64,000 nt of DNA from positions 62,001 to 126,000 of the forward strand of contig NZ_LXWK01000017.1 of assembly GCF_001669775.1 (NCBI RefSeq). Reading direction: 5' to 3'. A model generated the notes under the pieces. That model made no database searches. It saw only the letters and a program-made list of their open reading frames with translations, and was not told where the DNA came from. The translations under genes and the position numbers were made by a program. The stretch is from Rheinheimera sp. SA_1 (GTDB lineage Bacteria > Pseudomonadota > Gammaproteobacteria > Enterobacterales > Alteromonadaceae). Below are positions 1-9,388 of this stretch, in pieces. Position 1 is the stretch's first letter. Each line of letters begins with the position of its first letter.

Positions 1-40
1 CTGTTATAAAATCTGCATTGTTGTCGCCTGAGTCAACCCA

Positions 41-1069
41 ATGTCTTTTAGTTATTTGCCCCGTATCAGCCAAACACCACAGCAATTGATTGATCCGTCT
101 GGACAACCACAGTTTGGGCTTTTTGAACAATCGGTGCCGCAGCTTAATTTCAGCCAATTTGATTACCGCACCGTGCTCGATCAACCAGCCGGCAAACTGG
201 CGCGGTTTTTCGCACAAAAGCAGTTTCAGTTTGTCACTGTCAGCGGTGACGGCTGGCTGCTGGCTGTCGCGATTGCTGATATTCGTTACGCTAGTTCCGG
301 TTTTGCTTATTTATATCAAGCAGATAGCGCAATCTTTGAAAAAGGTTTGTTGTTACCACTGCAGTTTGGTTGTCAAATGAGCGTTTCTCCGATTGCTGGT
401 GTTGCCACTTTACATGCTGGCAAAACCCGCTGGAGCATTGAGCCAGCGACCGACAGCTGGCAGTTGCAGGTTGATTGTGGCCCGTTGCAAGCCAATCTGC
501 TGCTGCACAAACAGCAACAACCGCCGCTGGCGTTATGCGCACCAACCGGATATCAGGGTTTTACCTACACCGAAAAAAACAATGCACTGCCAGTTACCGG
601 TCAACTGTCGTTGGCCGGGAAAAATTTTCCACTCCAACAAGCGCGCGCCGGTTACGATTTTTCTGCTGGTTTTATGCGCCGTCAAACCAATTGGCGTTGG
701 GCCTCCATCAATACGTTGCTGGAGGCCCAACCCTTTGGCCTTAATCTGGCAGCTGGTGTCAATGAAACTGGTCTTTGTGAAAATGCGCTTTGGCTTGATG
801 GAAAAATTCAGCACCTGAGTCCGGCACAATTTCAGTTTAATCGTTACAACCAAGAGAGTCGCTGGCAGATCCGCACTTTATGTGATGAACTGACACTCGA
901 CTTCACGCCATTATTTTGCCGGCAGGAAAAAGTGCAGGCTGGTTTGCTGGCCAGTAATTTTCGCCAGTATGTCGGTCATTATCAGGGTGAGATCCGCTTA
1001 CGCGATGGTCAGGTGCTGCAACTGAAGCAATGTCTGGGATTGGCGGAAGATCATTACGCCAAATGGTAA
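41..1069 (+). CDS. DUF2804 domain protein
   Basis: This 342-residue protein has the look of the DUF2804 family: an N-terminal LID..GQPQFG motif, then many short beta-strand-like segments rich in W, Y and Q, and a conserved-looking end around RLRDGQVLQLKQCLGLAEDHYAKW. There is no signal peptide or membrane segment, so it is probably cytoplasmic. The family has no settled biochemical role; members resemble lipocalin-like or tocopherol-cyclase-like beta barrels, which is family knowledge and not proof of function here. A TATAAA-like box lies at about 5-10, but no clear Shine-Dalgarno sequence precedes the ATG. It is followed after 70 bp by the CreA-like lipoprotein gene on the same strand. Confidence 0.8.
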   Translation: MSFSYLPRISQTPQQLIDPSGQPQFGLFEQSVPQLNFSQFDYRTVLDQPAGKLARFFAQKQFQFVTVSGDGWLLAVAIADIRYASSGFAYLYQADSAIFEKGLLLPLQFGCQMSVSPIAGVATLHAGKTRWSIEPATDSWQLQVDCGPLQANLLLHKQQQPPLALCAPTGYQGFTYTEKNNALPVTGQLSLAGKNFPLQQARAGYDFSAGFMRRQTNWRWASINTLLEAQPFGLNLAAGVNETGLCENALWLDGKIQHLSPAQFQFNRYNQESRWQIRTLCDELTLDFTPLFCRQEKVQAGLLASNFRQYVGHYQGEIRLRDGQVLQLKQCLGLAEDHYAKW

Positions 1070-1139
1070 CTCACACCACTTAACATACTGTTTAGCCTAT
1101 ACTTTTATTATTTATGCTGTTTTAAACAAGGAGTAGCCG

Positions 1140-1655
1140 ATGAAAATATCAACCCGTGCCGCAATCAGCACCAAGACAGCATTGCTGCCAGTTGCCACTG
1201 TGTTTGCCCTGCTACTAAGTGGCTGTTCACCCAAAGAAGTCGGCGACGTCAGCCTGGGGCTTTTTACTACCAAAGATATTAAAATTCAGACCTTTAACGA
1301 CCCGGCAATTGCTGGTGTCACCTGCCATATCAGCCATGTTGAAGCCAATCTCGATTTAGCTGATCCATCGGATATGTCGATTGCCTGCCGCCAGACCGGC
1401 GAAATAACCGCGGCGATGCTGAGTAAAATTGATAAATCCAAATCCGGGGAAGTGATTTTCTCCACCTCAAAAAGTATTTTGTTTAAGCACCTGAAAATTC
1501 GCAGGATTTTTGATGCTGATAACAAGACTTTGGTGTATTTGTCCTATTCAACTAAAGAAAGTGCCGGCAGTGACAAACACTCGCTGACCACAGTACCGCT
1601 GTGGGGCAGTCAGGCCTGGCAAGAGCTGGAGCAAGCGAAAGCAGTCACAAAATAA
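1140..1655 (+). CDS. creA: CreA family lipoprotein
   Basis: A 171-residue CreA-type protein. Residues 1-29 form a signal peptide ending in LLLSGC, a lipobox, so the mature protein should be lipidated on Cys29 or nearby. The body carries the family's pattern: FNDPAIAGVTCHIS, then DPSDMSIACRQTGEI, then a C-terminal basic and aromatic segment. CreA sits in the periplasm or on a membrane, and its role is unknown despite its historical link to the E. coli creABCD locus; here no creB, creC or creD lies nearby. The start is fixed by AAGGAG six bases upstream of the ATG. A hairpin terminator follows at 1718. Confidence 0.85.
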   Translation: MKISTRAAISTKTALLPVATVFALLLSGCSPKEVGDVSLGLFTTKDIKIQTFNDPAIAGVTCHISHVEANLDLADPSDMSIACRQTGEITAAMLSKIDKSKSGEVIFSTSKSILFKHLKIRRIFDADNKTLVYLSYSTKESAGSDKHSLTTVPLWGSQAWQELEQAKAVTK

Positions 1656-1717
1656 CAGCCTATTTTTTTGGTTCCGACGGCCGCATGTTCGAACGAGCAA
1701 TTAGCTAAACACCAAAG

Positions 1718-1754
1718 AAAAAGCCGGCATTGCTTGCGCGCCACCGGCTTTTTT
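1718..1754. terminator. bidirectional intrinsic terminator
   Basis: AAAAAGCCGG and CCGGCTTTTTT arms flank a loop of about 15 bases. The stem is followed by a T-run on the plus strand and preceded by an A-run, so it can end both creA (plus) and the aminopeptidase gene (minus), which converge here. Confidence 0.85.
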
Positions 1755-1771
1755 CATTCATTACGAACTAA

Positions 1772-4700
1772 CTACAACTTATAAATATTGTCCGCTGCGT
1801 CACGGTCAATCAGCTTAATCAGCGGATCCACCCCAACAAACTTCGCGTCTTTACTGACAATAATTTCCAGTTTGTTTTCACCGCTTTTTAGCAGATGTTT
1901 CTGGTTATACAGCTGCTTAGGCTGCTCAGCAAACTCATCCGGATCCAGATCAAACACACCAATATCAATCAGTTCTGACAACGGCTGTTCAGTCTCTACA
2001 CCTTTACCATCGGCAGTCAGTTTGGCCGCATGAATGGTCAGACTTAGTTTAACTTGGCCATCCGGCAGCTCTTCGCGTTTCACGTCTTTTAACCGCAAGT
2101 CGTACAGGGTGATATTGACAAATAGGTCGTCAATAAATGCCTGATCCTGCTCGTTCACGCCCGCTTTTAAGTGCCGGACCAAATCCAGCGTGGTTGGATA
2201 TGGCGTTTGTTTATACTGGAATTCCTGCAGAAAGTTCTTCAGGTTCTGGTCCAGCACGGCAACGCCCAACCGATCTTTCAGTGACATCATCACCACTGAA
2301 CCTTTGCGGTAATGGATATATCCCTGATTTTCCGCCCGTAACAACGGCATTTCTTCCACTTGCTCGCCGCCACGATCACGCAGATAACGATCAAGTTCAT
2401 ATTTCAGGAATTTACGCAGTTTTACTTCGCCATACTTGCGTTCCATCACCCGCAGTGCACTGTATTGCGCCAGCGTTTCCGGGATTACCGCACTGCCCTG
2501 CACATTGGCGCTCCCGACCTGATGGCCCCACCACTGATGCGCCATTTCATGCGCAGTCACGTAATAAGGCATGTCAATTTCGTCGTCATCGCGCAAGTCG
2601 CTGATAAAGCCAATTTGCTCGGAAAAAGGCACAGTATTGGCAAAAGCCTGGGCAAAACTACGATAGCCAGGAAACTCAATAATCCGTAACTGTTGATGCT
2701 GGTAAGGACCAAAAGCATCATTGAAATAATCCAGTGAATCTTTCAGCGACATCAGCATCCGGTCGACGTTCCAGTGGTGATCCGGATGGTAGTACACTTC
2801 CATCGACACGCCTTTATACAGCTCTTTTTTCACCGCCAGCCGAGCTGATAAAAACGAATAGAAGTTAAACATCGGCTTATCCATCTTGTAATGGAAGTAC
2901 TTTCTGCCATTTTCCAGCCATTCTTTTTGCAGGTAACCCGGTGCAATTGCGATTTGATCCGGCGCTGTGGAGACCGTCATTTCAAACTGAATAAAGTCTT
3001 CGCCACGGCCAAAACCGCTTTCGTTATAGCGACTGCTGTCTTCAAGTTTAAAGGCTCGCTGGACAGGCGCTAAATCACGTTTGCTGCGCTCATGTCTCGC
3101 TTGCAACTCCATACCTGGCTGATAACCAAACTGCGGTAACAACGATGAATTATTGATAAAAGTGCCGTTTTCTACCAAAGAAGTATCGACATTACTGTCA
3201 ACAAAACCCTGGGTCTGCCGCACTAAACTGATCTCAACCGTCGTCACAGCCCCCGGCGCCAATGGCGTCGCAAATTCCAGCCAAGCGGTATTAAAACGTG
3301 GATCCACCGCCGACAAAGTTCCGCCTGGTACTTTAATTGTGACCTCACGGCTGTATTCCGGCAGATGCACCAGCATTTTACTGATCGGCGTACTGAACTT
3401 GTTACTCATTTGCTGCACCACAGTCGCCCGCACCAACCGTTGTTCCGGTACGATATCGACAGTGGCTTTGACATCGGAGGCGACCAGAATTGGGTCATCC
3501 TGATGTTTTTTCAGCATTTTTTCATAATCGGCCTGGATGTCCATCTGCTGTTCAGCGGTGGAAAACTGGTTTAACACCCGGGTGTTGTAATAAATCCAGC
3601 TACCGGAACCAACAAACAGCGCAAACCCCAACACGATGGCCAACTGACCATTCAAACCAATTTGGTAGCGGAATAACCGGCCACGGGTTTGCAGACTTTG
3701 CGCCGGACCACGCTGATAAAAACCGTAACCCAACACAAACATTCCCAATACCAGTCCGGCCCAATACAGCATGTACCAGCTGTGGCTTTCTAAGGTCCAG
3801 CCAAAGCGGTTTAAGTCGGAAAATGGTGCTGAGGGCGAGAAGCCAAAATGGTACATCCGATGACTAAAGCCCCACGAATCCAGCACTAATGTGGTGACAA
3901 AATACACCACAAAAATGAGCATCCCGATGTATTTATTCGGACTCAACACCTGAATAACAAAGGCCAACACCACCAGCATCATTGACGGCAACAACTGGAA
4001 ATATGCAAGCCGGATCAGATACTGGCTGATATCCAGAGTCTGCATGCCATTCAGTAATTGATAGCTAACAGTTGTCAGCATAAATACGCCATACAGCGCA
4101 GCCATCAACAACCAGACCGCCGTCAGTTTTGACAACCAGAACACCATATTCGACACCGGCAGACTGTCGACGATGTCGCCGATACCGGAGGACCGTTCGC
4201 GCCAGACCACCTCGGCACAGTAATAAATGGTGATGATGATAAATAACAAACCGGTCGAATCAGTGATCACGTTCACCATGGTTTGGGTCAGCGGCCAATC
4301 AGGCGTACCGTAAAATCCTTGTGGGTCGATCAGTGGCGCGATCAGATTAAAAATGCAGAACAAACCCAGAATAATAAACGGCATGCTGAAAAATACCTGA
4401 CGCATTTCAAAGCCGGTACGTAACAAAAACTGTTGCCAGAACGAAGATTTTCCAGCAGCAGTTTTCAGCACCGACAAGCCGAATTCCGGCACTACCAGCG
4501 CTGCTTTGGCCTTTTTACCGGCCGCTTTGGCTGCCAGCGTCAATTTGCCAAATACCCCGCCAAAAGCCAATAACAGCACCACACCAACACTGATCCAAAT
4601 CAGGCGGTTGTAAAGCAGTACACCGCTGAAACTGAGCAACTGGCTGTTTTTATCGTGGATGGTCCAGTATCTGGCGATATCACCAAAGGTTCGCAAGCCG

Positions 4701-5329
4701 AACGGATCTAACAATGCAGCTAAAGTCCGGTAAGAGGGTTCGCGGCTGAAATTTCCGGCGATCACATAAAACACAAAGACCGCCACGGCCACCAGATACA
4801 TCGCCATCATCGAACGGAATTTGTTGGCAATTGCAAAAAACAGCGCCGACAACACAAACAAGGTCGGCAGCGAAAACATCAAAAATGCTTGCAGATAATA
4901 CGTCAGCACCGTTGGGCCAAAGCGTTCCTGATCCACCCAAGGCATCAGTGATCCAATTAAAATACCAAGCGGGACACAGGCAAATACCAATGCCACCACA
5001 GCATAAGAGCCGATAAACCGCCCCAACTGATATTGCCAGCTGACCAGCGGCTTGCTGTACACCAGTTCTTCCATTTGGCTGGCATTATTGCGAAGTGCAG
5101 TACTACCGACAAAATTTACCACCAAAAACATTGAAAAAATCGACATGATCAACAAAGTCTGGCTAATGGCAAAAGGACCATTGCCCCAGACTTCACCACC
5201 ACCGCCGATCTGCACAGATTCAGACGAAGCAGCAAAAAACGTCATCAAAAAGAACAACAAGGACGTCACATAAAACGATGGCTGGCGCAGGTAATAACGC
5301 CATTCAAAGCGGATAAGTTGCCAAAACAT
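1772..5329 (-). CDS. ABC-2 permease fused to M1 aminopeptidase
   Basis: A 1185-residue membrane protein that joins an ABC-2 type permease to an M1 metallopeptidase. The N-terminal half has about a dozen hydrophobic segments in two blocks (roughly residues 15-270 and 320-590), each starting with the RFEWRYYLRQP or RTGFEMRQVFFS type of amphipathic stretch seen in ABC-2 permeases. The C-terminal half is gluzincin: HEMAHQWWGH (zinc His927 and His931, catalytic Glu928) with the third ligand in ETLAQYSAL about 20 residues on. The usual GAMEN exopeptidase motif is replaced by a PFSEQIGF segment. The start was moved to 5329 because GAGGAATTCACC stands just before that ATG and the longer frame overlaps the ATPase gene. 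It follows the ATPase gene by 10 bp, so the two form one transporter operon. The substrate is unknown; peptide export or processing is an inference. Confidence 0.9.
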   Translation of the reverse strand: MFWQLIRFEWRYYLRQPSFYVTSLLFFLMTFFAASSESVQIGGGGEVWGNGPFAISQTLLIMSIFSMFLVVNFVGSTALRNNASQMEELVYSKPLVSWQYQLGRFIGSYAVVALVFACVPLGILIGSLMPWVDQERFGPTVLTYYLQAFLMFSLPTLFVLSALFFAIANKFRSMMAMYLVAVAVFVFYVIAGNFSREPSYRTLAALLDPFGLRTFGDIARYWTIHDKNSQLLSFSGVLLYNRLIWISVGVVLLLAFGGVFGKLTLAAKAAGKKAKAALVVPEFGLSVLKTAAGKSSFWQQFLLRTGFEMRQVFFSMPFIILGLFCIFNLIAPLIDPQGFYGTPDWPLTQTMVNVITDSTGLLFIIITIYYCAEVVWRERSSGIGDIVDSLPVSNMVFWLSKLTAVWLLMAALYGVFMLTTVSYQLLNGMQTLDISQYLIRLAYFQLLPSMMLVVLAFVIQVLSPNKYIGMLIFVVYFVTTLVLDSWGFSHRMYHFGFSPSAPFSDLNRFGWTLESHSWYMLYWAGLVLGMFVLGYGFYQRGPAQSLQTRGRLFRYQIGLNGQLAIVLGFALFVGSGSWIYYNTRVLNQFSTAEQQMDIQADYEKMLKKHQDDPILVASDVKATVDIVPEQRLVRATVVQQMSNKFSTPISKMLVHLPEYSREVTIKVPGGTLSAVDPRFNTAWLEFATPLAPGAVTTVEISLVRQTQGFVDSNVDTSLVENGTFINNSSLLPQFGYQPGMELQARHERSKRDLAPVQRAFKLEDSSRYNESGFGRGEDFIQFEMTVSTAPDQIAIAPGYLQKEWLENGRKYFHYKMDKPMFNFYSFLSARLAVKKELYKGVSMEVYYHPDHHWNVDRMLMSLKDSLDYFNDAFGPYQHQQLRIIEFPGYRSFAQAFANTVPFSEQIGFISDLRDDDEIDMPYYVTAHEMAHQWWGHQVGSANVQGSAVIPETLAQYSALRVMERKYGEVKLRKFLKYELDRYLRDRGGEQVEEMPLLRAENQGYIHYRKGSVVMMSLKDRLGVAVLDQNLKNFLQEFQYKQTPYPTTLDLVRHLKAGVNEQDQAFIDDLFVNITLYDLRLKDVKREELPDGQVKLSLTIHAAKLTADGKGVETEQPLSELIDIGVFDLDPDEFAEQPKQLYNQKHLLKSGENKLEIIVSKDAKFVGVDPLIKLIDRDAADNIYKL

Positions 5330-5339
5330 GGTGAATTCC

Positions 5340-6221
5340 TCAGGCAGACTGCCGCTGACGTGAATTAAACAAAGTGGAGAAATACACGTCTTCCAGCCCG
5401 GCTGGCGCCGCGTCAAATCCTTGTGGTTGCGAAATCGCAAACACATTCAGCACAGTCCGGCCAGCAAACAAGCGTTTGGAAATCACCGGTAATTGCTGCT
5501 CCAGCTCGACCGCTTCAGCTTGCGACACTGTTTTGCTCCAGACCTGACCTTGCAGTTCGTCCACCAGTTTTAATGGCTCGCCTTGCAATAATATTTGACC
5601 ACCGGCCAATACCGCCATTTGCGGGCAAAGTTCAGCCACGTCATCAACGATATGGGTGGATAAAATAATGACTTTTTCTTCACCCAGACTCACCAGTAAA
5701 TTGTGAAATCTGTTGCGCTCTTCCGGATCCAGACCCGCGGTTGGTTCGTCAACAATTAACAGTTTCGGGTCGCCTAGCAACGCCTGCGCGATACCAAAAC
5801 GCTGGCGCATCCCACCAGAGAAGCTGCTAACGGCTTTGTCTTTATGTTGAAATAAATTGGTATGCGCCAGTAACGCATTCACCGTTTCATGTCGGGATTT
5901 TTTCTCGGATAAACCTTTGAGAACGGCCAGATGATCGAGTAAATCAAAAGCGCTGATCCTTGGATAAACATTAAAATCCTGCGGCAGATAGCCCAAAGTA
6001 CGGCGCAGTGCGTTCGGGTTTTGTAAAACATCAATACCATCAAAATTGATGGTGCCGGCATCGGCGCTTTGTAGAGTGGCGATGGTTCGCATCAGGCTCG
6101 ACTTACCAGCACCATTCGGTCCCAGCAAACCATACATTCCTTTTGGAATATTCAGGCTGACATCGGCCAATGCTTTGACGCCATTGCCGTAAGTTTTTGA
6201 TAAATTTTTGATTTCTAACAT
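5340..6221 (-). CDS. ABC transporter ATP-binding protein
   Basis: A 293-residue ABC ATPase of the ABC-2 (CcmA/DRA-like) class. Walker A is GPNGAGKSS near residue 38, the signature is FSGGMRQR near 133, Walker B is LLIVDEPTAGLD near 154, and the switch histidine is in ILSTHIVDD. It would power the permease half of the downstream fusion protein, 10 bp away. The true start is taken as 6221, where AGGAAG precedes the ATG; the open frame continues upstream without family similarity. It is divergent from the sigma-54 regulator gene, with a 242-bp gap between the two starts. Confidence 0.92.
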   Translation of the reverse strand: MLEIKNLSKTYGNGVKALADVSLNIPKGMYGLLGPNGAGKSSLMRTIATLQSADAGTINFDGIDVLQNPNALRRTLGYLPQDFNVYPRISAFDLLDHLAVLKGLSEKKSRHETVNALLAHTNLFQHKDKAVSSFSGGMRQRFGIAQALLGDPKLLIVDEPTAGLDPEERNRFHNLLVSLGEEKVIILSTHIVDDVAELCPQMAVLAGGQILLQGEPLKLVDELQGQVWSKTVSQAEAVELEQQLPVISKRLFAGRTVLNVFAISQPQGFDAAPAGLEDVYFSTLFNSRQRQSA

Positions 6222-6463
6222 GCTTCTTCCTGGCTGCTTTTTGAAGTGACGACAAAAAATATGCTGTATGGTCAATAAATGCCGATCGCAACTCGCGCAC
6301 AAGCGTCGATGGAATTTCACCAGATAGCAGAATGACAGAGCAGGGTGAAATTACCAAAGCAAAATATTTACAAAGTATTTCAGTTTGTTTCAAAACCGGC
6401 AGTCTTTGCTTGAGCCAAGCCCCTGCGCGCGATTAAGATGCTTTGCAAACACAAGGAGCGCTA

Positions 6464-7858
6464 ATGACCAAGCCACTGATTTTATTAATTGAAGATAATC
6501 GAGAAGTGCGGCTAAGTGCGCGTTTTATTCTGGAAGATCATGGTTTTAGCATCATGGAGCTAGAAAATCCCACTCAAGCTATCGACTATCTGCAACAGCG
6601 CTCTGCTGCTTTAATTCTGCTGGATATGAATTTTGCGCTGGATACCACTTCTGGTGACGAAGGCTTACGATTTTTGCGCTGGTTGCAACAACAACCGCAC
6701 AATATTCCGGTGGTCGCCATGACCGCCTGGTCGAATACCCAGCTTGTAGTTCAGGCAATGCAGCTGGGCGCCGGTGACTTCATCGAAAAACCCTGGCAAA
6801 ACCAACGCTTAGTGCAAGTAATTTCCCAGCAACTAAAGCTAAAAAACCTGCAGCAAAAAAACCAGCAGCTGAGTTCAGCCTTACACGACAGCGAACCTGA
6901 ACTGGTGTGGCAAAGTGCCAGCATGCAACGGCTGATACAACAATTGCAGGCGGTTGCTGCCAGCGATGCCAATATTCTGCTCACCGGCGAAAATGGCACC
7001 GGTAAAAGCCAGCTGGCACAGTTTATTCATCGTCACTCCAGTCGCAAAGCGGCGCCACTAGTCAGCGTCAATATGGGGGCGATCCCAGAAACTTTGTTTG
7101 AAAGCGAAATGTTCGGTCATAAAAAAGGCGCTTTTACCGACGCCAAAGAACAGCGTACCGGCCGTTTTACCCTGGCACAGAGCGGTTCATTATTTCTCGA
7201 TGAAATCGCCAGTTTGCCGTTGCCACAACAAGCAAAATTATTGCGGGTGCTGGAATCGGGGCATTACGAAGTACTGGGTTCCAGTGTCACCGAACAAAGT
7301 GATGTACGGTTACTCAGCGCCAGCAATGGCAACTTTGCGCAGTTAATCAGTGATGGGTTGTTTCGTCAGGATTTATATTACCGGCTGAATACGCTGGAAT
7401 TTCGGGTACCTGCCTTGCGGGAGCGGCCAGAAGATGTAGTGCCGTTGGTACGTTTTTTCCTGCAAAAACACGGACTACGTTATCAGAAAACGGCACTGCG
7501 ATTGTCAGCCGCAGCTGAAAAACAACTGCAAACTTACAGCTGGCCCGGCAATATCCGGGAGTTGAGCCATCTGATCGAACGCGCAGTGCTGCTATCTCAG
7601 AACACCGTCATTGAGCTCACTGACCTGGCTTTGCCACGCACGGTGATGGCTGAGTTCGCTGCCGGGTCGATGCAAGGGCCAGCTACAGTGCCGGAGTTAC
7701 AGAAATTGCCGATGATGACGCTAGAGCAAGCTGAATTACAGTTGATCCGGCAAGCGCTGGAGTATTGTCAGGGTAATAAACAAAAAACCGCCGACGTGCT
7801 TGGCATCACCAAATCGTCATTGTATCGCCGCTTGGAAAAATATGGCCTGGAATTCTAA
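6464..7858 (+). CDS. sigma-54-dependent response regulator (NtrC family)
   Basis: A 464-residue activator with three parts: a receiver (phospho-acceptor Asp54 in LILLDM, acidic pair E10/D11), an AAA+ domain with Walker A GENGTGKS near residue 179 and a sigma-54 contact loop reading GAFTDA rather than the textbook GAFTGA (a common natural variant), and a C-terminal Fis-type helix-turn-helix (KQKTADVLGITKSSLYRRLEKYG). AAGGAG lies seven bases before the chosen ATG. It overlaps the kinase gene by 17 bases, so they form a two-component pair. Its likely target is the sigma-54 promoter at 9277, ahead of the exporter operon (inference from position and from the paired palindromes there). Confidence 0.93.
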   Translation: MTKPLILLIEDNREVRLSARFILEDHGFSIMELENPTQAIDYLQQRSAALILLDMNFALDTTSGDEGLRFLRWLQQQPHNIPVVAMTAWSNTQLVVQAMQLGAGDFIEKPWQNQRLVQVISQQLKLKNLQQKNQQLSSALHDSEPELVWQSASMQRLIQQLQAVAASDANILLTGENGTGKSQLAQFIHRHSSRKAAPLVSVNMGAIPETLFESEMFGHKKGAFTDAKEQRTGRFTLAQSGSLFLDEIASLPLPQQAKLLRVLESGHYEVLGSSVTEQSDVRLLSASNGNFAQLISDGLFRQDLYYRLNTLEFRVPALRERPEDVVPLVRFFLQKHGLRYQKTALRLSAAAEKQLQTYSWPGNIRELSHLIERAVLLSQNTVIELTDLALPRTVMAEFAAGSMQGPATVPELQKLPMMTLEQAELQLIRQALEYCQGNKQKTADVLGITKSSLYRRLEKYGLEF

Positions 7859-9152
7859 ATCACTGTTTTCTCAATCGGTTGAAGCCAGTACCCTTTGGTT
7901 TTATTGGTTATTGCTACTGATAAGTACCACGCTGGTATTATTGGCAAGCTGGATTTGGCCACATTGGTGGCTGTGGCTGTTACTGACTTTGCTGTGGTAT
8001 TTACTGAACCGCCAGCAATATCTTGCCCGCAAACGAGTGTTAGCTGCTTTTAATCGCGCCAGCGTGCAGTTGGAAGCTTTGCAGAATCAAGACTACAGCC
8101 TACAGGCTAAACCGGCTTTTCAAAGCGGTATCGCCGCCACTTTTCAAAACCAGCTACATCAGTTGGGAGAGCAACTACAACAACGGAAAAGTTTTTTCGA
8201 TGAACAGCAGTTTTTGCTATATCGGTTAATCGACCAGCTAAATACGCCAATTTTAGTGGTTGATCACAAACAACAACTCAGCTACGCCAATAGTGAATTT
8301 AACCATTTATTTGGTCGGCCCTGGCAGAGTTTACGCCATGCTTCGGCCGCTTTACTCGGGCTATCCAGCGAACCAAACTGGCATTTTGTCGACCAGGATC
8401 GGCAGCGGCAATGGCAAATCCGTCATAGTCGGTTTTTGGATCAAGGTCAGCGGCATCAGCTACTGGTGTTTATCAATATTCAGGCAGCACTGCGGGAAAC
8501 CGAACTACAGGCCTGGCAACAGCTGATCCGGGTGCTCAGCCATGAAATTCGTAACTCGTTAACACCGGTGTTGGCGTTATCTGAGTATCTGAAAAGCAAA
8601 CTGCCGGCCGGGCGTGAGCAGGAAGCTTTAGACCTCATTAGCCAGCGTAGTCAGCATCTACAGGATTTTGTCAGCCGCTACAGTGAGCTCAACAAACCGC
8701 TATTGGTCCAGCGCCAACAGCTGCATGCCAGTCGGTTGGTGACAGCGTTGCAATTGTTGTTTAAAGAACAGCTGATACAAGCCAGCGGCGAAGAACTGGA
8801 ATTCTGCAGCGACGGTATGCTGCTACAACAGGTGCTGATTAATCTGCTGAAAAACGCTATTGAAGCTGGCAGCCCGATTGGCACTATTGAATTGAGCTTC
8901 CGTCAGACTGACGATCATATCGACATCTGCTTGCTCGACCGGGGTCAGGGCATTGCCAATCCGCAGGATTTATTCGTTCCCTTTTACACCACTAAACCGC
9001 AGGGCCAAGGCATTGGCTTAGTGCTGTGCCAGCAAATCATCGGACGGATCGGCGGTGAATTAAAGCTGCATAACAGAAACGATGGCAAAATTGGCGCCTG
9101 TGCGCGGATTTTGTTAAACCATGAGAAAGGGACGGAGTATTATAAACAATAA
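7842..9152 (+). CDS. membrane sensor histidine kinase
   Basis: A 436-residue kinase with two hydrophobic helices near the N-terminus (about residues 16-55) and almost no periplasmic loop, which suggests that it senses events in the membrane. Next come a PAS-like domain around residues 115-200, the phospho-acceptor box VLSHEIRNSLTP near 228, and an HATPase with N-box NLLKNAIEAG and glycine boxes DRGQGI and GQGIGL. The kinase resembles the NtrB/NtrY-like partners of sigma-54 regulators. The start at 7842 lies inside the last codons of the regulator gene, so translation is probably coupled. The next gene is separated by a regulated promoter region. Confidence 0.9.
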   Translation: MAWNSKSLFSQSVEASTLWFYWLLLLISTTLVLLASWIWPHWWLWLLLTLLWYLLNRQQYLARKRVLAAFNRASVQLEALQNQDYSLQAKPAFQSGIAATFQNQLHQLGEQLQQRKSFFDEQQFLLYRLIDQLNTPILVVDHKQQLSYANSEFNHLFGRPWQSLRHASAALLGLSSEPNWHFVDQDRQRQWQIRHSRFLDQGQRHQLLVFINIQAALRETELQAWQQLIRVLSHEIRNSLTPVLALSEYLKSKLPAGREQEALDLISQRSQHLQDFVSRYSELNKPLLVQRQQLHASRLVTALQLLFKEQLIQASGEELEFCSDGMLLQQVLINLLKNAIEAGSPIGTIELSFRQTDDHIDICLLDRGQGIANPQDLFVPFYTTKPQGQGIGLVLCQQIIGRIGGELKLHNRNDGKIGACARILLNHEKGTEYYKQ

Positions 9153-9177
9153 ATTCCGCCCCCTTTTATCACTTTAT

Positions 9178-9214
9178 CCGTCCGGTTTCGGAATAATGCG
9201 TCCGGAATCGGACG
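9178..9214. promoter_or_regulatory. two tandem palindromes, likely activator sites (UAS)
   Basis: Two related inverted repeats stand 20 bp apart centre to centre (two helical turns): TCCGgtttCGGA at 9181-9192 and CGTCCGgaatCGGACG at 9199-9214. They lie 65-95 bp upstream of a sigma-54 promoter and just downstream of a sigma-54 activator/kinase pair, which is the usual arrangement for an NtrC-family enhancer. Confidence 0.7.
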
Positions 9215-9276
9215 GCACTGAACTTCGGCAAGGCCACACTCCAACATATAACCTTAAATATCAAACATTTAACCAT

Positions 9277-9292
9277 TGGCACAGGCATTGCT
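9277..9292 (+). promoter_or_regulatory. sigma-54 (-24/-12) promoter
   Basis: TGGCAC-N5-TTGCT matches the sigma-54 consensus exactly, with the GG and GC dinucleotides at the correct spacing. It lies about 97 bp upstream of the membrane-fusion gene and is oriented into it, so it should drive the five- or six-gene exporter operon. Confidence 0.85.
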
Positions 9293-9388
9293 TTTACTAG
9301 AGCAGAACGCAGCCTCTTGGCCATTTTATGCAAATTCTAAAGCCATACTGCGACGTAGTTTTCTGTTCAGCAATAAAGGTTTAGCCAG

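Noticed and set aside
2137-2604. Plus-strand ORF of 155 codons inside the aminopeptidase gene
   Set aside because: It is antisense to the conserved zinc-peptidase domain, and its product resembles no known family.
7124-7141. Defective sigma-54 contact loop (GAFTDA instead of GAFTGA) in the response regulator
   Set aside because: GAFTDA occurs naturally in active NtrC-family proteins, and all other AAA+ motifs are intact.
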